From Flavobacteriaceae bacterium (GTDB taxonomy: Bacteria; Bacteroidota; Bacteroidia; Flavobacteriales; Flavobacteriaceae): 15,497 bases of DNA. The notes beneath the pieces are model-generated. The model saw only the letters and a list, made by a program, of their open reading frames with translations, ran no database searches and had not been told where the DNA came from. Every line of letters begins with the position of its first letter. Positions within the stretch are counted from its first letter, which is position 1. The translations under genes were made by a program, and so were the position numbers. The stretch lies in contig JAHRWC010000057.1 in the NCBI GenBank assembly GCA_019090365.1, forward strand, positions 1 to 15,497, given 5' to 3'. This document shows, piece after piece, positions 9,901 through 15,497 of this stretch.

Positions 9901-11503
9901 TATAGGTGTTGGCTGATCCAGAAATAGATGCCATCGTTCCAGTTGCTGTTCCTTCTGTAACCAATGTAAAATCATCTAGACTTACATTGTTTGCATTTTC
10001 ATTAAAAATAACGGTAAAATCTACTGATGGATCGTTTGCTTCAGGATCACCTACCAAATCAATACTTTGAACAATCGGTGGATTAGAGGCTAATACCTCT
10101 TCACAATGCTCAAAATTATCCATCGCTATGTATTGAAAAGCTCCTCCAATTTCTATTTCAATTCCATCAATGTTGATTAAACTTGATCCTGCTAATTCTG
10201 TTTCAAAGTCTATTGTTATAAATCCATTATTCACATCATGATTTGTTGAAAAACCTGTGCCTTTTGTAAAAGTATAAGCGGTAGCAGCTCCTTGTTTTCC
10301 TCGAATGATAATGATTCCATCATCTGTTGGATTTGCTCCTGTAGGATCTGAAGAAGGATAAAAGTCTATTGCTTCTACATTAAAAAACTGCACTCCTACT
10401 GTTGAAATTGTATATACTTTTCCAGTTCCTGTATCGATATCATTCGACAATAATTTATCTGAACCTCCTGCGCCTGCGCCCGCTAAAAATTCAACATTAA
10501 AATTTAATGTACCTGTAGTAAAATCAATTCCATTACTTGAAAATAGTTGATCACCATCTATAAAAGACTCAAACGTTTCTTGAAAACACCGTGAAACAAA
10601 ATGCGTTTCTCCAGCTGTAAAAGCAGGTACTGGACTATTTCCTAAGTCATCTTCAATATCATTAGAAGCATCTAAATCGATACTTATAGTTCCTTCACCA
10701 GAAATACCTGATACAGTAACCGTAATTAAAGTTCCACTTGAAGCACTAACTGCCGATATCGTACCTACTGTACCAACTGCATCTAATACAAAATCACTGA
10801 TATCAACATTATTTGCATTTTCGTTAAAATCGACCAAGAAATCTACAGATGTAGCTATACTTGAGGGAGAACCTACCACTGTAATTGATTGTACAAATGG
10901 AGGTTCTGAGCCCAAAATCTCATTACCAAATTCAAAATTATCTATAGCCATGTATTGAAAGGCTCCTGTTAATGTGATTTCCAATTCATCAATATTTAAT
11001 CCACTCACATCAGTACCGCCTTCGGGTTCTGCACTAAAATCTAATGTAAAAAATCCATTATCCGTGAAATCTATTGGGAAGCCGGATGATTGTACAAATG
11101 AAAAAACATCTACCCCTCCGCTTTTTCCTGTAAAAGTAACGGTTGCTCCTGCTTCTGCTGTTGGATTATCTCCAGTTGCGATTGAAGAAACATACATTTC
11201 TAAGCTTAACATGGTAAATAGAGTTCCACCTGTACTTATAGAATATGAAGCTCCGGTAGAAGCAAAACCAAAATTATCGAAATATCGATCCGAAAAGTCA
11301 GCTCCAGTACCTATTAATGTTGAGGCGTCAAAATTGGTGTCACTAGAATTAAACGTGATTCCAGAATGTGTAAAACTATCTGTTCCATCAGGTATGGCTG
11401 TAGCATCTTCAAAATCTTCCGTTCCTTGTGCGAACAAATTAGTAGATGTAACTGCAATAAAAAATATGAAGCTTAATGCGAGGTAAAACTGTTTCATAAT
11501 CAC
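6983..11503 (-). CDS. Giant modular secreted protein with type IX secretion C-terminal sorting domain
   Basis: A 1506-residue surface or secreted protein. The signal peptide ends at LFAQG (about 25-27). ATG at 11503 or the in-frame ATG two codons later (11497, MKQFYLAL) may be the start. Order of domains: A1 28-196, B1 200-306, A2 307-470, B2 473-580, A3 581-746, HYR-like 748-955 with a large insertion, a beta-rich stalk typical of flavobacterial adhesins about 956-1415, and a T9SS sorting domain 1428-1506. A modules begin '(T)E(D/T)FE' and end 'F.Y.(A/G).DNF', like carbohydrate-binding or PEP-CTERM-type jelly rolls. B modules read 'PP.VQSI..VG' to 'SGEG.I.IDL.A..DIEDD', an Ig-like fold. The sorting domain shows VYPNPAVSEIYI, YDLLGREM and the final ITKQIIKE. 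It is probably exported through the outer membrane and anchored or released there as an adhesin or glycan binder. No catalytic motif was found. Confidence 0.9.
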   Translation of the reverse strand: MIMKQFYLALSFIFFIAVTSTNLFAQGTEDFEDATAIPDGTDSFTHSGITFNSSDTNFDASTLIGTGADFSDRYFDNFGFASTGASYSISTGGTLFTMLSLEMYVSSIATGDNPTAEAGATVTFTGKSGGVDVFSFVQSSGFPIDFTDNGFFTLDFSAEPEGGTDVSGLNIDELEITLTGAFQYMAIDNFEFGNEILGSEPPFVQSITVVGSPSSIATSVDFLVDFNENANNVDISDFVLDAVGTVGTISAVSASSGTLITVTVSGISGEGTISIDLDASNDIEDDLGNSPVPAFTAGETHFVSRCFQETFESFIDGDQLFSSNGIDFTTGTLNFNVEFLAGAGAGGSDKLLSNDIDTGTGKVYTISTVGVQFFNVEAIDFYPSSDPTGANPTDDGIIIIRGKQGAATAYTFTKGTGFSTNHDVNNGFITIDFETELAGSSLINIDGIEIEIGGAFQYIAMDNFEHCEEVLASNPPIVQSIDLVGDPEANDPSVDFTVIFNENANNVSLDDFTLVTEGTATGTMASISGSANTYIIDVDGISGEGSIRIDLNAGTDIEDDAANSPPDPFTDGEVHIVSPCDVETFESSAVFDNTFTRGGIPFSTGSTTNFSVEELLGGAGGGSDRFLSNTTDQGTGKVYNITITNPSLIFMNSMELYLSSEVDGANPTDDGTITIRGKLAGVTLYTILKSSGFPTSHTVNQGFFSLDFATDGAADYSNIDVDEVEIEIGGSFTYIGLDNFKFCEDVVAPIAVCMPFATTLDVNGEAIVLPTDIDGGSTDNASRFHLGLETNEIVDSTTGSSPTDEFVGTGTGFYSYEEYAFTVPVSGDYTFSAEHNSAGSVLVLMFFDSEPIHNSGLFSDRPEFIDFTSFNPDGSVNVGSAAYSFLAGKTYYVNVFDGTPGTLADYTLSVDMPIIAEAPKLYTCEDIGDITETLYVFDLAGNIDSCDAIVTVDGTATEYVAGGWNNGLPNLGSLALVTDNLNTAGISIDACACQVDGILTIDDGDYLQVTNDITVNGTLNVAHQGSVVQIEDDAVTNNNGSISVQKQTPVLGPKGFMILGNPMTDETREGVYGGGRQVLNHITGNFIPNGAVGSGLENFVDDNNNNWAVHSGALVDGEGYLVKPQAPGFPPVGGSFLLDYTAGTLNSGDIDYNLLFNTSRLDSPNMLGNPYASAIDVDLFLGGNALLDAVYYWQHLTAPTQDFPGFNQLNFNIGDISAYNQGSGGIEAPNGGGIPTQFMASGQGFGVKALGAGTVTFTNAMRVTGPNTDYRNINTDDRQRIWLDLKNDTYSLSSNMLVAFTEGATDSFEGYYDALRFDSPISLFSILDSEEQLCIQGRTAFNEEQEVALGFSTMVEEMQNYTISIRQVEGDGISNAIVYLHDKLLNVYTNLSEENYVFTSNAEMYTERFVLKFKEPGILDVSSNSLETISVYPNPAVSEIYIANPQSVELTKAIIYDLLGREMMSIDLTTMGNNTNAIDISNLASANYMMVIEGSKGTITKQIIKE
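9266..11422 (-). repeat. Tandem A-B-A-B-A domain repeats within the T9SS-cargo gene
   Basis: Three A modules (10916-11422, 10094-10585, 9266-9763) alternate with two B modules (10586-10909 and 9764-10087). The A copies share anchors such as NPTDDG, RGK, GF, IEIGG and DNF. The B copies share FNENANNV, SGEG and DIEDD. The A copies are diverged at the DNA level, which suggests old duplications. Copy A3 has no following B module and runs directly into the HYR-like domain. Confidence 0.85.
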
Positions 11504-11554
11504 TATTTTTAATATAATTCACTATTAATTCAACCAAAATAAATATATCCAACG

Positions 11555-11571
11555 ATTTCAATTTTTGAAAT
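11555..11571. repeat. Short perfect palindrome in the divergent promoter region
   Basis: ATTTCAA / TTGAAAT with a three-base T spacer lies in the 122-bp gap between the divergent T9SS-cargo and first methyltransferase genes. It is a possible operator, but the base composition makes chance likely. Confidence 0.3.
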
Positions 11572-11625
11572 ACGTAGTATTACTTAATTCTGTTAATCTC
11601 TTTTTATTTATATATTTACCCTTCT

Positions 11626-12630
11626 ATGAGTAAAAATCCATTTCAATCAATTATCGATCAACTTTTGGCTTCAAAAACGCCTCAGGAAGAAGTTGATGCT
11701 GCCAAGTCTATTTCTAAGGTTTACCATCAAATTCTAAACAAATTTGTTTTAGATTCTGCATTCAAAAACACCGACCCTACTAATGTTGATGGTGGTATTG
11801 CTTTGTCATCGCAACATGCTTTAGATTGCCTTGAGGATCCTTTTAGAACTACTCGATTTTTAAAAGCTGTTCATCATGCAATACTTGATTGTTTTGATTT
11901 ATTCCCTTCAGAAAAAATCAATATTCTATATGCTGGATGTGGTCCAGCTGCCCCTTTAATACTTCCCTTGTTAGGTCTTTTTAAGCCCTCTCAAATTTCT
12001 ATTACCTTACTCGATCTAAATGAAACTTCATTATCTTCTGTATCTATCTTAATACATAAATTTGGGTTTCAAGATTACTTTAGAGATGCTGTAATGGCTG
12101 ATGCAACTACCTATAACTTCCCTGATGAAATCCCTTTACATCTTGTTGTAACAGAAACAATGGACAAAGCTCTTACTAAAGAACCACAAGTTCGAATCAC
12201 ACAAAATCTTGCTTCTCAAATTATTCCGAAGGGTATTTTAATCCCTGAGGAAATAAAAATTTATACCGAGCATTCTTTTTATTCCAATGAACCTTATTTT
12301 GGCATCTATAAAGATGTATTCAACCTTGGAAAACCAATTGAAACCATCGATACACAAATCTTATTTTCTATTGACAAAAACATAAAATCGAAACCTCAAT
12401 TCTCTTTTGAAAGTAATTGGATTCAGGTTCCTGAAAATTTTAAAGAATACCCTGATATCTCTATTTATGCCAAAATATTTATCTATAAAAATTATATCCT
12501 TTCTAAAGGAGAATCTCTCATTAGCAATCCATTCGGCTTGTACAATTTGTATAATATAAAAAGTAACGCCTATAAATTAATCCATTCGACAGAGGGAATT
12601 CCAAGTTGGGAGTTTATAGAAAAAAATTAA
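11626..12630 (+). CDS. PRMT-like class I SAM-dependent methyltransferase, paralog 1
   Basis: A 334-residue cytoplasmic protein without signal peptide. After an N-terminal helical region comes CLEDPFRTTRF (Arg74-Thr75), matching the 'D..RT..Y' motif of protein arginine methyltransferases. Next come motif I YAGCGPAAP (102-110), the acidic ribose-binding end of strand 2 (LLDLN, Asp130), an ADATTY segment (about 158-163), and VVTETMDKALTKEPQ with Glu177 and Glu186. In PRMTs two glutamates at exactly this nine-residue spacing (E144/E153 of human PRMT1) bind the substrate guanidinium. IIPKGILIPEEIKIY (199-213) matches the strand that follows in the family. The C-terminal half is a beta-rich region without a recognisable THW loop. 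A TATATTTA element at 11611-11618 lies only about 8 bp before ATG, so the leader would be very short. Its stop codon overlaps the stop of the convergent collar gene. Methylation of a neighbouring collar protein is inference. Confidence 0.8.
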   Translation: MSKNPFQSIIDQLLASKTPQEEVDAAKSISKVYHQILNKFVLDSAFKNTDPTNVDGGIALSSQHALDCLEDPFRTTRFLKAVHHAILDCFDLFPSEKINILYAGCGPAAPLILPLLGLFKPSQISITLLDLNETSLSSVSILIHKFGFQDYFRDAVMADATTYNFPDEIPLHLVVTETMDKALTKEPQVRITQNLASQIIPKGILIPEEIKIYTEHSFYSNEPYFGIYKDVFNLGKPIETIDTQILFSIDKNIKSKPQFSFESNWIQVPENFKEYPDISIYAKIFIYKNYILSKGESLISNPFGLYNLYNIKSNAYKLIHSTEGIPSWEFIEKN

Positions 12631-13181
12631 CTCCTTGATGGATATATTCCTTGTAATGCAATTACCCAATACATACCTAGATAAGGCTGCATATTCGTAA
12701 AAGGAATATTAGACCCTGTATTATTATTTGTTATAGACGTTGAACTTAAAGGAATATTAGGAGCCACATTATTATATGCCTCAGACGTTTCAAATGTTCT
12801 CCCAACTGTTTTACCAGATACACCTAAAGAAGCTCCTGCAGTAGGTGTTGCTAAATTTGAATTAGCAGAACTCACATTCACATTTCCTGTATGATTATGC
12901 GCTGGAAGATTTGCTGTTATTAAATTAGTTTGGTAATTTCCTGATAATTCCCCCCAAGAAACTGATGGTAATCCAGGTCCATTTCCTCTACCTACTGGTA
13001 CTCTTCCACGTAAATCAGGAAGTCCAAAACTGCTTCGCCCATCACCACCATAGGTGGTTCCTAATAAGGAAAATAAAGCTGTATTTGATGCTATTGATAA
13101 TAATTGCCCTTCACAAGTTGCCCAACCCTGAGGTGCAAAGCTAAAGCCAACTAACATGAGTTGTCCTACAAATGGTTCCAT
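12627..13181 (-). CDS. Phage tail-collar domain protein (MdpB / microcystin-dependent-protein type), copy 1
   Basis: A complete 184-residue protein with no signal peptide. It shows the family's full pattern: MEPFVGQLMLVGFSFAPQGW at the start, CEGQLLSIASNTALFSLLG (23-41), the signature TYGGDGRSSFGLPDLRGRVP (43-62), NLPAHNH with a His-x-His metal-binding pair (91-97), a Ser/Thr/Asn-rich variable stretch (about 100-160), and NMQPYLGMYWVIALQGIYPSR at the end. In phages such proteins form short tail fibres or tips. In bacteria the stand-alone MdpB-type versions have poorly known, sometimes extracellular, roles. It follows the degenerate dioxygenase-like gene by 29 bp and is probably co-transcribed with it. 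Its stop overlaps that of the convergent methyltransferase gene (shared bases 12627-12630). No capsid, portal or integrase genes are nearby. Confidence 0.93.
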   Translation of the reverse strand: MEPFVGQLMLVGFSFAPQGWATCEGQLLSIASNTALFSLLGTTYGGDGRSSFGLPDLRGRVPVGRGNGPGLPSVSWGELSGNYQTNLITANLPAHNHTGNVNVSSANSNLATPTAGASLGVSGKTVGRTFETSEAYNNVAPNIPLSSTSITNNNTGSNIPFTNMQPYLGMYWVIALQGIYPSRS

Positions 13182-13210
13182 AATAATTAAATTTTAGTTA
13201 GTATTGTTAT

Positions 13211-13771
13211 TTAGTATAATGAGATATTAAATTCGATTTGAGTTACAGATCTAACCTTTCTTAATTTAGGAAAGACATATCCTCCTAAATTTCGGTGATA
13301 CTCCCAATGATCATTCAGAATATAGGCTCGATTAGAATCAAATAATAACTGAGTAAAAACATTAGATGTGCCGTTTGAAATTTTAAAATATATTCTTGGC
13401 ATTTTACCATCCTCTCGTTCCGGAATATCTGAAATAAAAGTATAGAAACCATCATTGTCTGTAAAGAAGTGTCCTTGATTTCGGTACTTTTTTGATTGAG
13501 GTGAAAGATGCCAAACTTCAATTTTAGCTTGGGCTATTCCTTGAGATCCGCTTTTATTGAATATCCGCCCCTCTACTTTAATACCTTTTGCATGTACAAT
13601 ACTACTTCTTAAATCGTTAGTAGCTTCTGAGTATGGATTATATCCTTCAAAGGGAGTTCCGTTTTCCACAATACTCGCTAAAGTTTTAGTGGTTGAGAAC
13701 ATTGCTAAACCTGCAGTTGCTGCCGCAGATTTTAATAAAAAAGATCTCCTTGAATTTTTTTGGTTAGTCAT
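13211..13771 (-). CDS. Tat-signal protein with intradiol-dioxygenase-like fold lacking iron ligands
   Basis: The chosen start (ATG at 13771) places a twin-arginine signal at the N-terminus: NSRRSFLLKSAAATAGLAMF, then a possible cleavage after LA (about residue 32). An in-frame ATG at 13801 would add ten residues before it and fits less well. The mature part follows the intradiol ring-cleavage dioxygenase pattern: VEGRIFNKSGSQGIAQAKIEVWH (66-88), then GHFFTDNDGFYTF (100-112), then MPRIYFKIS and FTQLLFDSN (124-147). Family enzymes bind iron with two Tyr and the His-x-His of 'PHIHF'. Here that site reads PRIYF (Arg126, Tyr128), and the Tyr expected in the preceding proline turn is replaced by IPERED. 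Dioxygenase activity is therefore unlikely. It is the first gene before collar copy 1 (29-bp gap) and diverges from the second methyltransferase gene. Confidence 0.8.
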   Translation of the reverse strand: MTNQKNSRRSFLLKSAAATAGLAMFSTTKTLASIVENGTPFEGYNPYSEATNDLRSSIVHAKGIKVEGRIFNKSGSQGIAQAKIEVWHLSPQSKKYRNQGHFFTDNDGFYTFISDIPEREDGKMPRIYFKISNGTSNVFTQLLFDSNRAYILNDHWEYHRNLGGYVFPKLRKVRSVTQIEFNISLY

Positions 13772-13812
13772 TATCAAGAGTTTTGAGCTTGTAATATACA
13801 AAAATCTAATTC

Positions 13813-13826
13813 ACATTTTAAAATGT
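13813..13826. promoter_or_regulatory. 14-bp perfect palindrome between divergent promoters (candidate operator)
   Basis: ACATTTTAAAATGT lies midway in the 120-bp gap separating the dioxygenase-like/collar unit (minus) from the second methyltransferase gene (plus). It sits just upstream of the putative plus-strand -33 element. The position suits a regulator controlling both directions, but only this one copy was noticed. Confidence 0.4.
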
Positions 13827-13839
13827 TAGAAAAATAATC

Positions 13840-13871
13840 TTTGAGTGTATCTCTAGATATTCATATCTTTC
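13840..13871 (+). promoter_or_regulatory. Bacteroidota-type promoter for the second methyltransferase gene
   Basis: TTTG (13840-13843) and TATCTTTC (13864-13871) are separated by 20 bp. This matches the known Bacteroidota sigma factor pattern TTTG-(about 19-21)-TAnnTTTG with one mismatch. Transcription would begin about 10-15 bp before the ATG at 13892. Confidence 0.55.
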
Positions 13872-13891
13872 CTTCCCAAAATCAATTTTAA

Positions 13892-14920
13892 ATGAATACC
13901 TTGAATAAAAGACTTAAAGAAATTTCTGATGTAATACTAGAAGAAGACCTAAACTATATTAAGCTATTTTCTGTCATTGCCGATTACAAAAAGTTACTCT
14001 TAGAAGCCTCTGGATTTATCCTAAAAAATGACGAGGACGACCAAAATATAGATACAGATTCTGGCAAAGCTTTAAGTCCAAAATTTGCAATCCTTTGTGT
14101 TGACGACATTATGCGTACTAAACGTTTTTGTTTGGGCTTATATAAAGCAATTAAAAAAGCAGTTTCAGAAAAAGACGGTCCTGTTCGTATTATATATGCA
14201 GGAACTGGTCCTTTTGCTACACTAATACTTCCCTCACTAACTCGATTTACTTCAGAAGAAATCCAGCTAACACTCTTAGAGATTAATCAAACAAGTTATA
14301 ACTCCCTAAATAATCTTATCGCCAATTTTGATTTCTCAAAATATGTAGAAACTATAGAATGTTGCGATGCCGTGAATTATCATATTTCAAAGCCAGAAGG
14401 TATAGATATTGTTGTAACTGAAACCCTTCAAAAAGCATTAAAAAAAGAACCACAGGTTGCTATATCGTACAACTTAATGTCTCAGGTTTCTGATCATACT
14501 ATTTTGATACCAGAGGAAATAAGCTTAGAACTTTTACTAGTAGACATGGATAAGTCAAGGGCTAATAAAACTTCAATGGGGAATCCAATCGAGTATTACA
14601 AGCATGTGGGCTCACTATATAAAATCAATAAAAAGGAAATCTCCAAATACCAAAAAGACTTTAAAAATAATCAACCTGACTTTGAATTTCCAGAAGTCAA
14701 AGTTACGCTTCCTGCAAATGCTAACAGAGATTATCACAATATCTCAATAGAAACAAAGATTAAGGTCTATAAAGATCAAGAATTGCTTATTGGTGAAAGT
14801 GGTTTGACATTTTTGACAAGAATAACTGACTTAAATTCCATGTTACAAACCTTTAATTCTGTGGTTTCAACATACCAATGCAGTAAAAACCCTGGAGTCC
14901 AACTTCGTTTAGAAATATAA
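13892..14920 (+). CDS. PRMT-like class I SAM-dependent methyltransferase, paralog 2
   Basis: A 342-residue paralog of the gene at 11626-12630. The key residues fall at the same numbers: CVDDIMRTKRF with Arg75-Thr76, YAGTGPFAT at 102-110, acidic Glu130 (LLEIN), and VVTETLQKALKKEPQ with Glu177 and Glu186 nine residues apart, followed by ILIPEEISLELL (204-215). The protein lacks a signal peptide and should be cytoplasmic. The SAM-binding core is clearly shared with paralog 1, while the C-terminal beta-rich part is more diverged, with a Lys/Asn-rich stretch at about 245-262. No THW motif is seen, so membership of the true PRMT family is a structural inference; another protein or peptide N-/O-methyltransferase remains possible. 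It is read from the promoter at 13840-13871, converges on the second collar gene, and is separated from it by a hairpin terminator. Confidence 0.8.
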   Translation: MNTLNKRLKEISDVILEEDLNYIKLFSVIADYKKLLLEASGFILKNDEDDQNIDTDSGKALSPKFAILCVDDIMRTKRFCLGLYKAIKKAVSEKDGPVRIIYAGTGPFATLILPSLTRFTSEEIQLTLLEINQTSYNSLNNLIANFDFSKYVETIECCDAVNYHISKPEGIDIVVTETLQKALKKEPQVAISYNLMSQVSDHTILIPEEISLELLLVDMDKSRANKTSMGNPIEYYKHVGSLYKINKKEISKYQKDFKNNQPDFEFPEVKVTLPANANRDYHNISIETKIKVYKDQELLIGESGLTFLTRITDLNSMLQTFNSVVSTYQCSKNPGVQLRLEI

Positions 14921-14963
14921 AAATCTTCTGTATTCAATAAGATTACAGAAGATTTTCTTTTTT
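14920..14963. terminator. Hairpin terminator between methyltransferase 2 and collar 2, possibly bidirectional
   Basis: The 13-bp perfect stem AAAATCTTCTGTA / TACAGAAGATTTT (14920-14932 and 14944-14956) with an 11-base loop is followed by CTTTTTT. It starts at the methyltransferase stop codon. The A-run on its left side can act as a T-run for the convergent collar transcript. Confidence 0.88.
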
Positions 14964-14978
14964 AAAACTTAATTTATA

Positions 14979-15497
14979 TTAGCTTCTTGAAGGATATGTA
15001 CCTACAAGAGCAATGATATAATTTAAAGCTAGTGATGGTTGCATATTAGTTACAGCAGTCCCTGATCCAGTATTTGAAGTAGTTACTGAAGCATTACTCA
15101 ATGCTACATTTGGTGCAGTTGAATTAAAACCTTCAGTTGCTACAAAATCTCTACCAGATCCTGTTCCTGGAGCTGCAATTGAATCTCCAGCTGCGGCTGC
15201 AGATTTAGTTGCTGCAGCAGAACTTACATGTACTGCCCCCGCATGACTATGAGGCGGTAAATTAGCTACGCTTAAATTATGCGTTTCTGATCCACTTTGT
15301 TGCCCTAATCTATGAGGCGTAAGTCCTGGACCAGTTCCTTGTTGCATTGGTACACGTCCTCTTAAATCTGGCAAAGCAAACGTTGTTCTTCCATCACCAC
15401 CGTAAGTGGTTCCTAAAATTGAAAACAATGCTGAATTTTGTGATATTGGTAATAATTGGCCTTCACAAAAAGCCCAACCTCTTGGCGCAAAATTTCC
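14979..15497 (-). CDS. Phage tail-collar domain protein (MdpB type), copy 2; N-terminus outside the window
   Basis: 172 codons are visible. The frame is open to the right edge (reading GNFAPRGWAFCEGQLLPISQ inward), so by comparison with copy 1 about 12 N-terminal residues are missing. The TTG at 15428 is internal, not a start. It carries the family signature TYGGDGRTTFALPDLRGRVP, the His-x-His motif NLPPHSHAG, an Ala/Ser/Thr/Gly-rich variable region, and the closing NMQPSLALNYIIALVGTYPSR. The final PSRS is shared with copy 1. It lies 58 bp from the end of methyltransferase 2, with a terminator between, in the same arrangement as copy 1 and methyltransferase 1. MdpB-type genes are often found in tandem, so another copy may lie beyond the edge. 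Confidence 0.92.
   Translation of the reverse strand, partial: GNFAPRGWAFCEGQLLPISQNSALFSILGTTYGGDGRTTFALPDLRGRVPMQQGTGPGLTPHRLGQQSGSETHNLSVANLPPHSHAGAVHVSSAAATKSAAAAGDSIAAPGTGSGRDFVATEGFNSTAPNVALSNASVTTSNTGSGTAVTNMQPSLALNYIIALVGTYPSRS

Noticed and set aside
10974..11486. Plus-strand open frame opposite the T9SS-cargo gene (170 codons)
   Set aside because: It is antisense to conserved repeat modules, has no recognisable protein pattern, and similar antisense frames recur opposite the other modules. It is a shadow of the real gene.
13557..13829. Plus-strand open frame opposite the dioxygenase-like gene
   Set aside because: It is antisense to a well-supported Tat-signal protein and carries no recognisable motif.
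15426..15428. TTG at 15428 as the start of the second collar gene
   Set aside because: The upstream codons to the window edge (NFAPRGWAFCEGQLLPIS) match the family and copy 1, so the gene is truncated by the window rather than short.
12627..15497. Prophage remnant
   Set aside because: Two tail-collar domain genes are present, but there is no capsid, portal, terminase, baseplate, lysis, integrase or repeat-flanked boundary. Stand-alone MdpB-type collar genes are common in bacteria.
1..15497. CRISPR array, tRNA/rRNA genes, insertion sequences
   Set aside because: No regularly spaced short repeats, no cloverleaf-like sequence and no transposase motif were seen. The only repeats are protein-domain repeats and terminator hairpins.

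Overview
The window looks like chromosomal DNA of a low-GC member of the Bacteroidota, most likely a marine Flavobacteriaceae. The grounds are: AT-rich sequence throughout; no clear Shine-Dalgarno sequences; promoter-like elements of the TTTG / TAnnTTTG type; many short-signal lipoproteins and secreted proteins; and a giant secreted protein with a type IX secretion (T9SS) C-terminal sorting domain. Genus and species cannot be read from the sequence alone.

Layout. Bases 1-2379 hold the 3' part of a class Ia ribonucleotide reductase large subunit (nrdA), closed by a strong hairpin terminator (about 2399-2433). Bases 2465-4183 (minus) are an envelope pair: a secreted protein resembling DUF6503, followed 39 bp downstream by a Kelch-propeller lipoprotein. 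Divergent from it, at 4308-5456, is a secreted esterase-fold protein whose nucleophile elbow reads GHD instead of GHS, with a TPR-like tail. After an AT-rich spacer comes a lipoprotein of unknown function (5754-6674) with its own terminator. Bases 6983-11503 (minus) encode a 1506-residue T9SS cargo protein built from A-B-A-B-A modules, a HYR-like domain interrupted by an inserted domain, a long stalk and the sorting domain.

The most unusual part is 11626-15497. It holds two paralogous genes for proteins resembling protein arginine methyltransferases (PRMT). Each converges on a gene for a phage-tail-collar (MdpB-like) protein, so the window contains two copies of a 'methyltransferase -> <- collar' unit in the same orientation. 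Between the units, and apparently co-transcribed with the first collar gene, sits a Tat-signal protein with an intradiol-dioxygenase-like fold that has lost the expected iron ligands. Both methyltransferases keep the PRMT hallmarks: an 'RT' motif before the Rossmann fold, a GxG motif I, and two glutamates exactly nine residues apart (the 'double-E' loop). All of these fall at the same residue numbers in the two paralogs. No other phage genes are visible, so this does not look like an ordinary prophage. A hypothesis consistent with the layout is a domesticated collar-protein system whose secreted or particle-forming proteins are modified by arginine methylation. The second collar gene runs off the right edge, so the locus may continue.

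All domain names come from motif recognition by eye. No database search or structure prediction was run.
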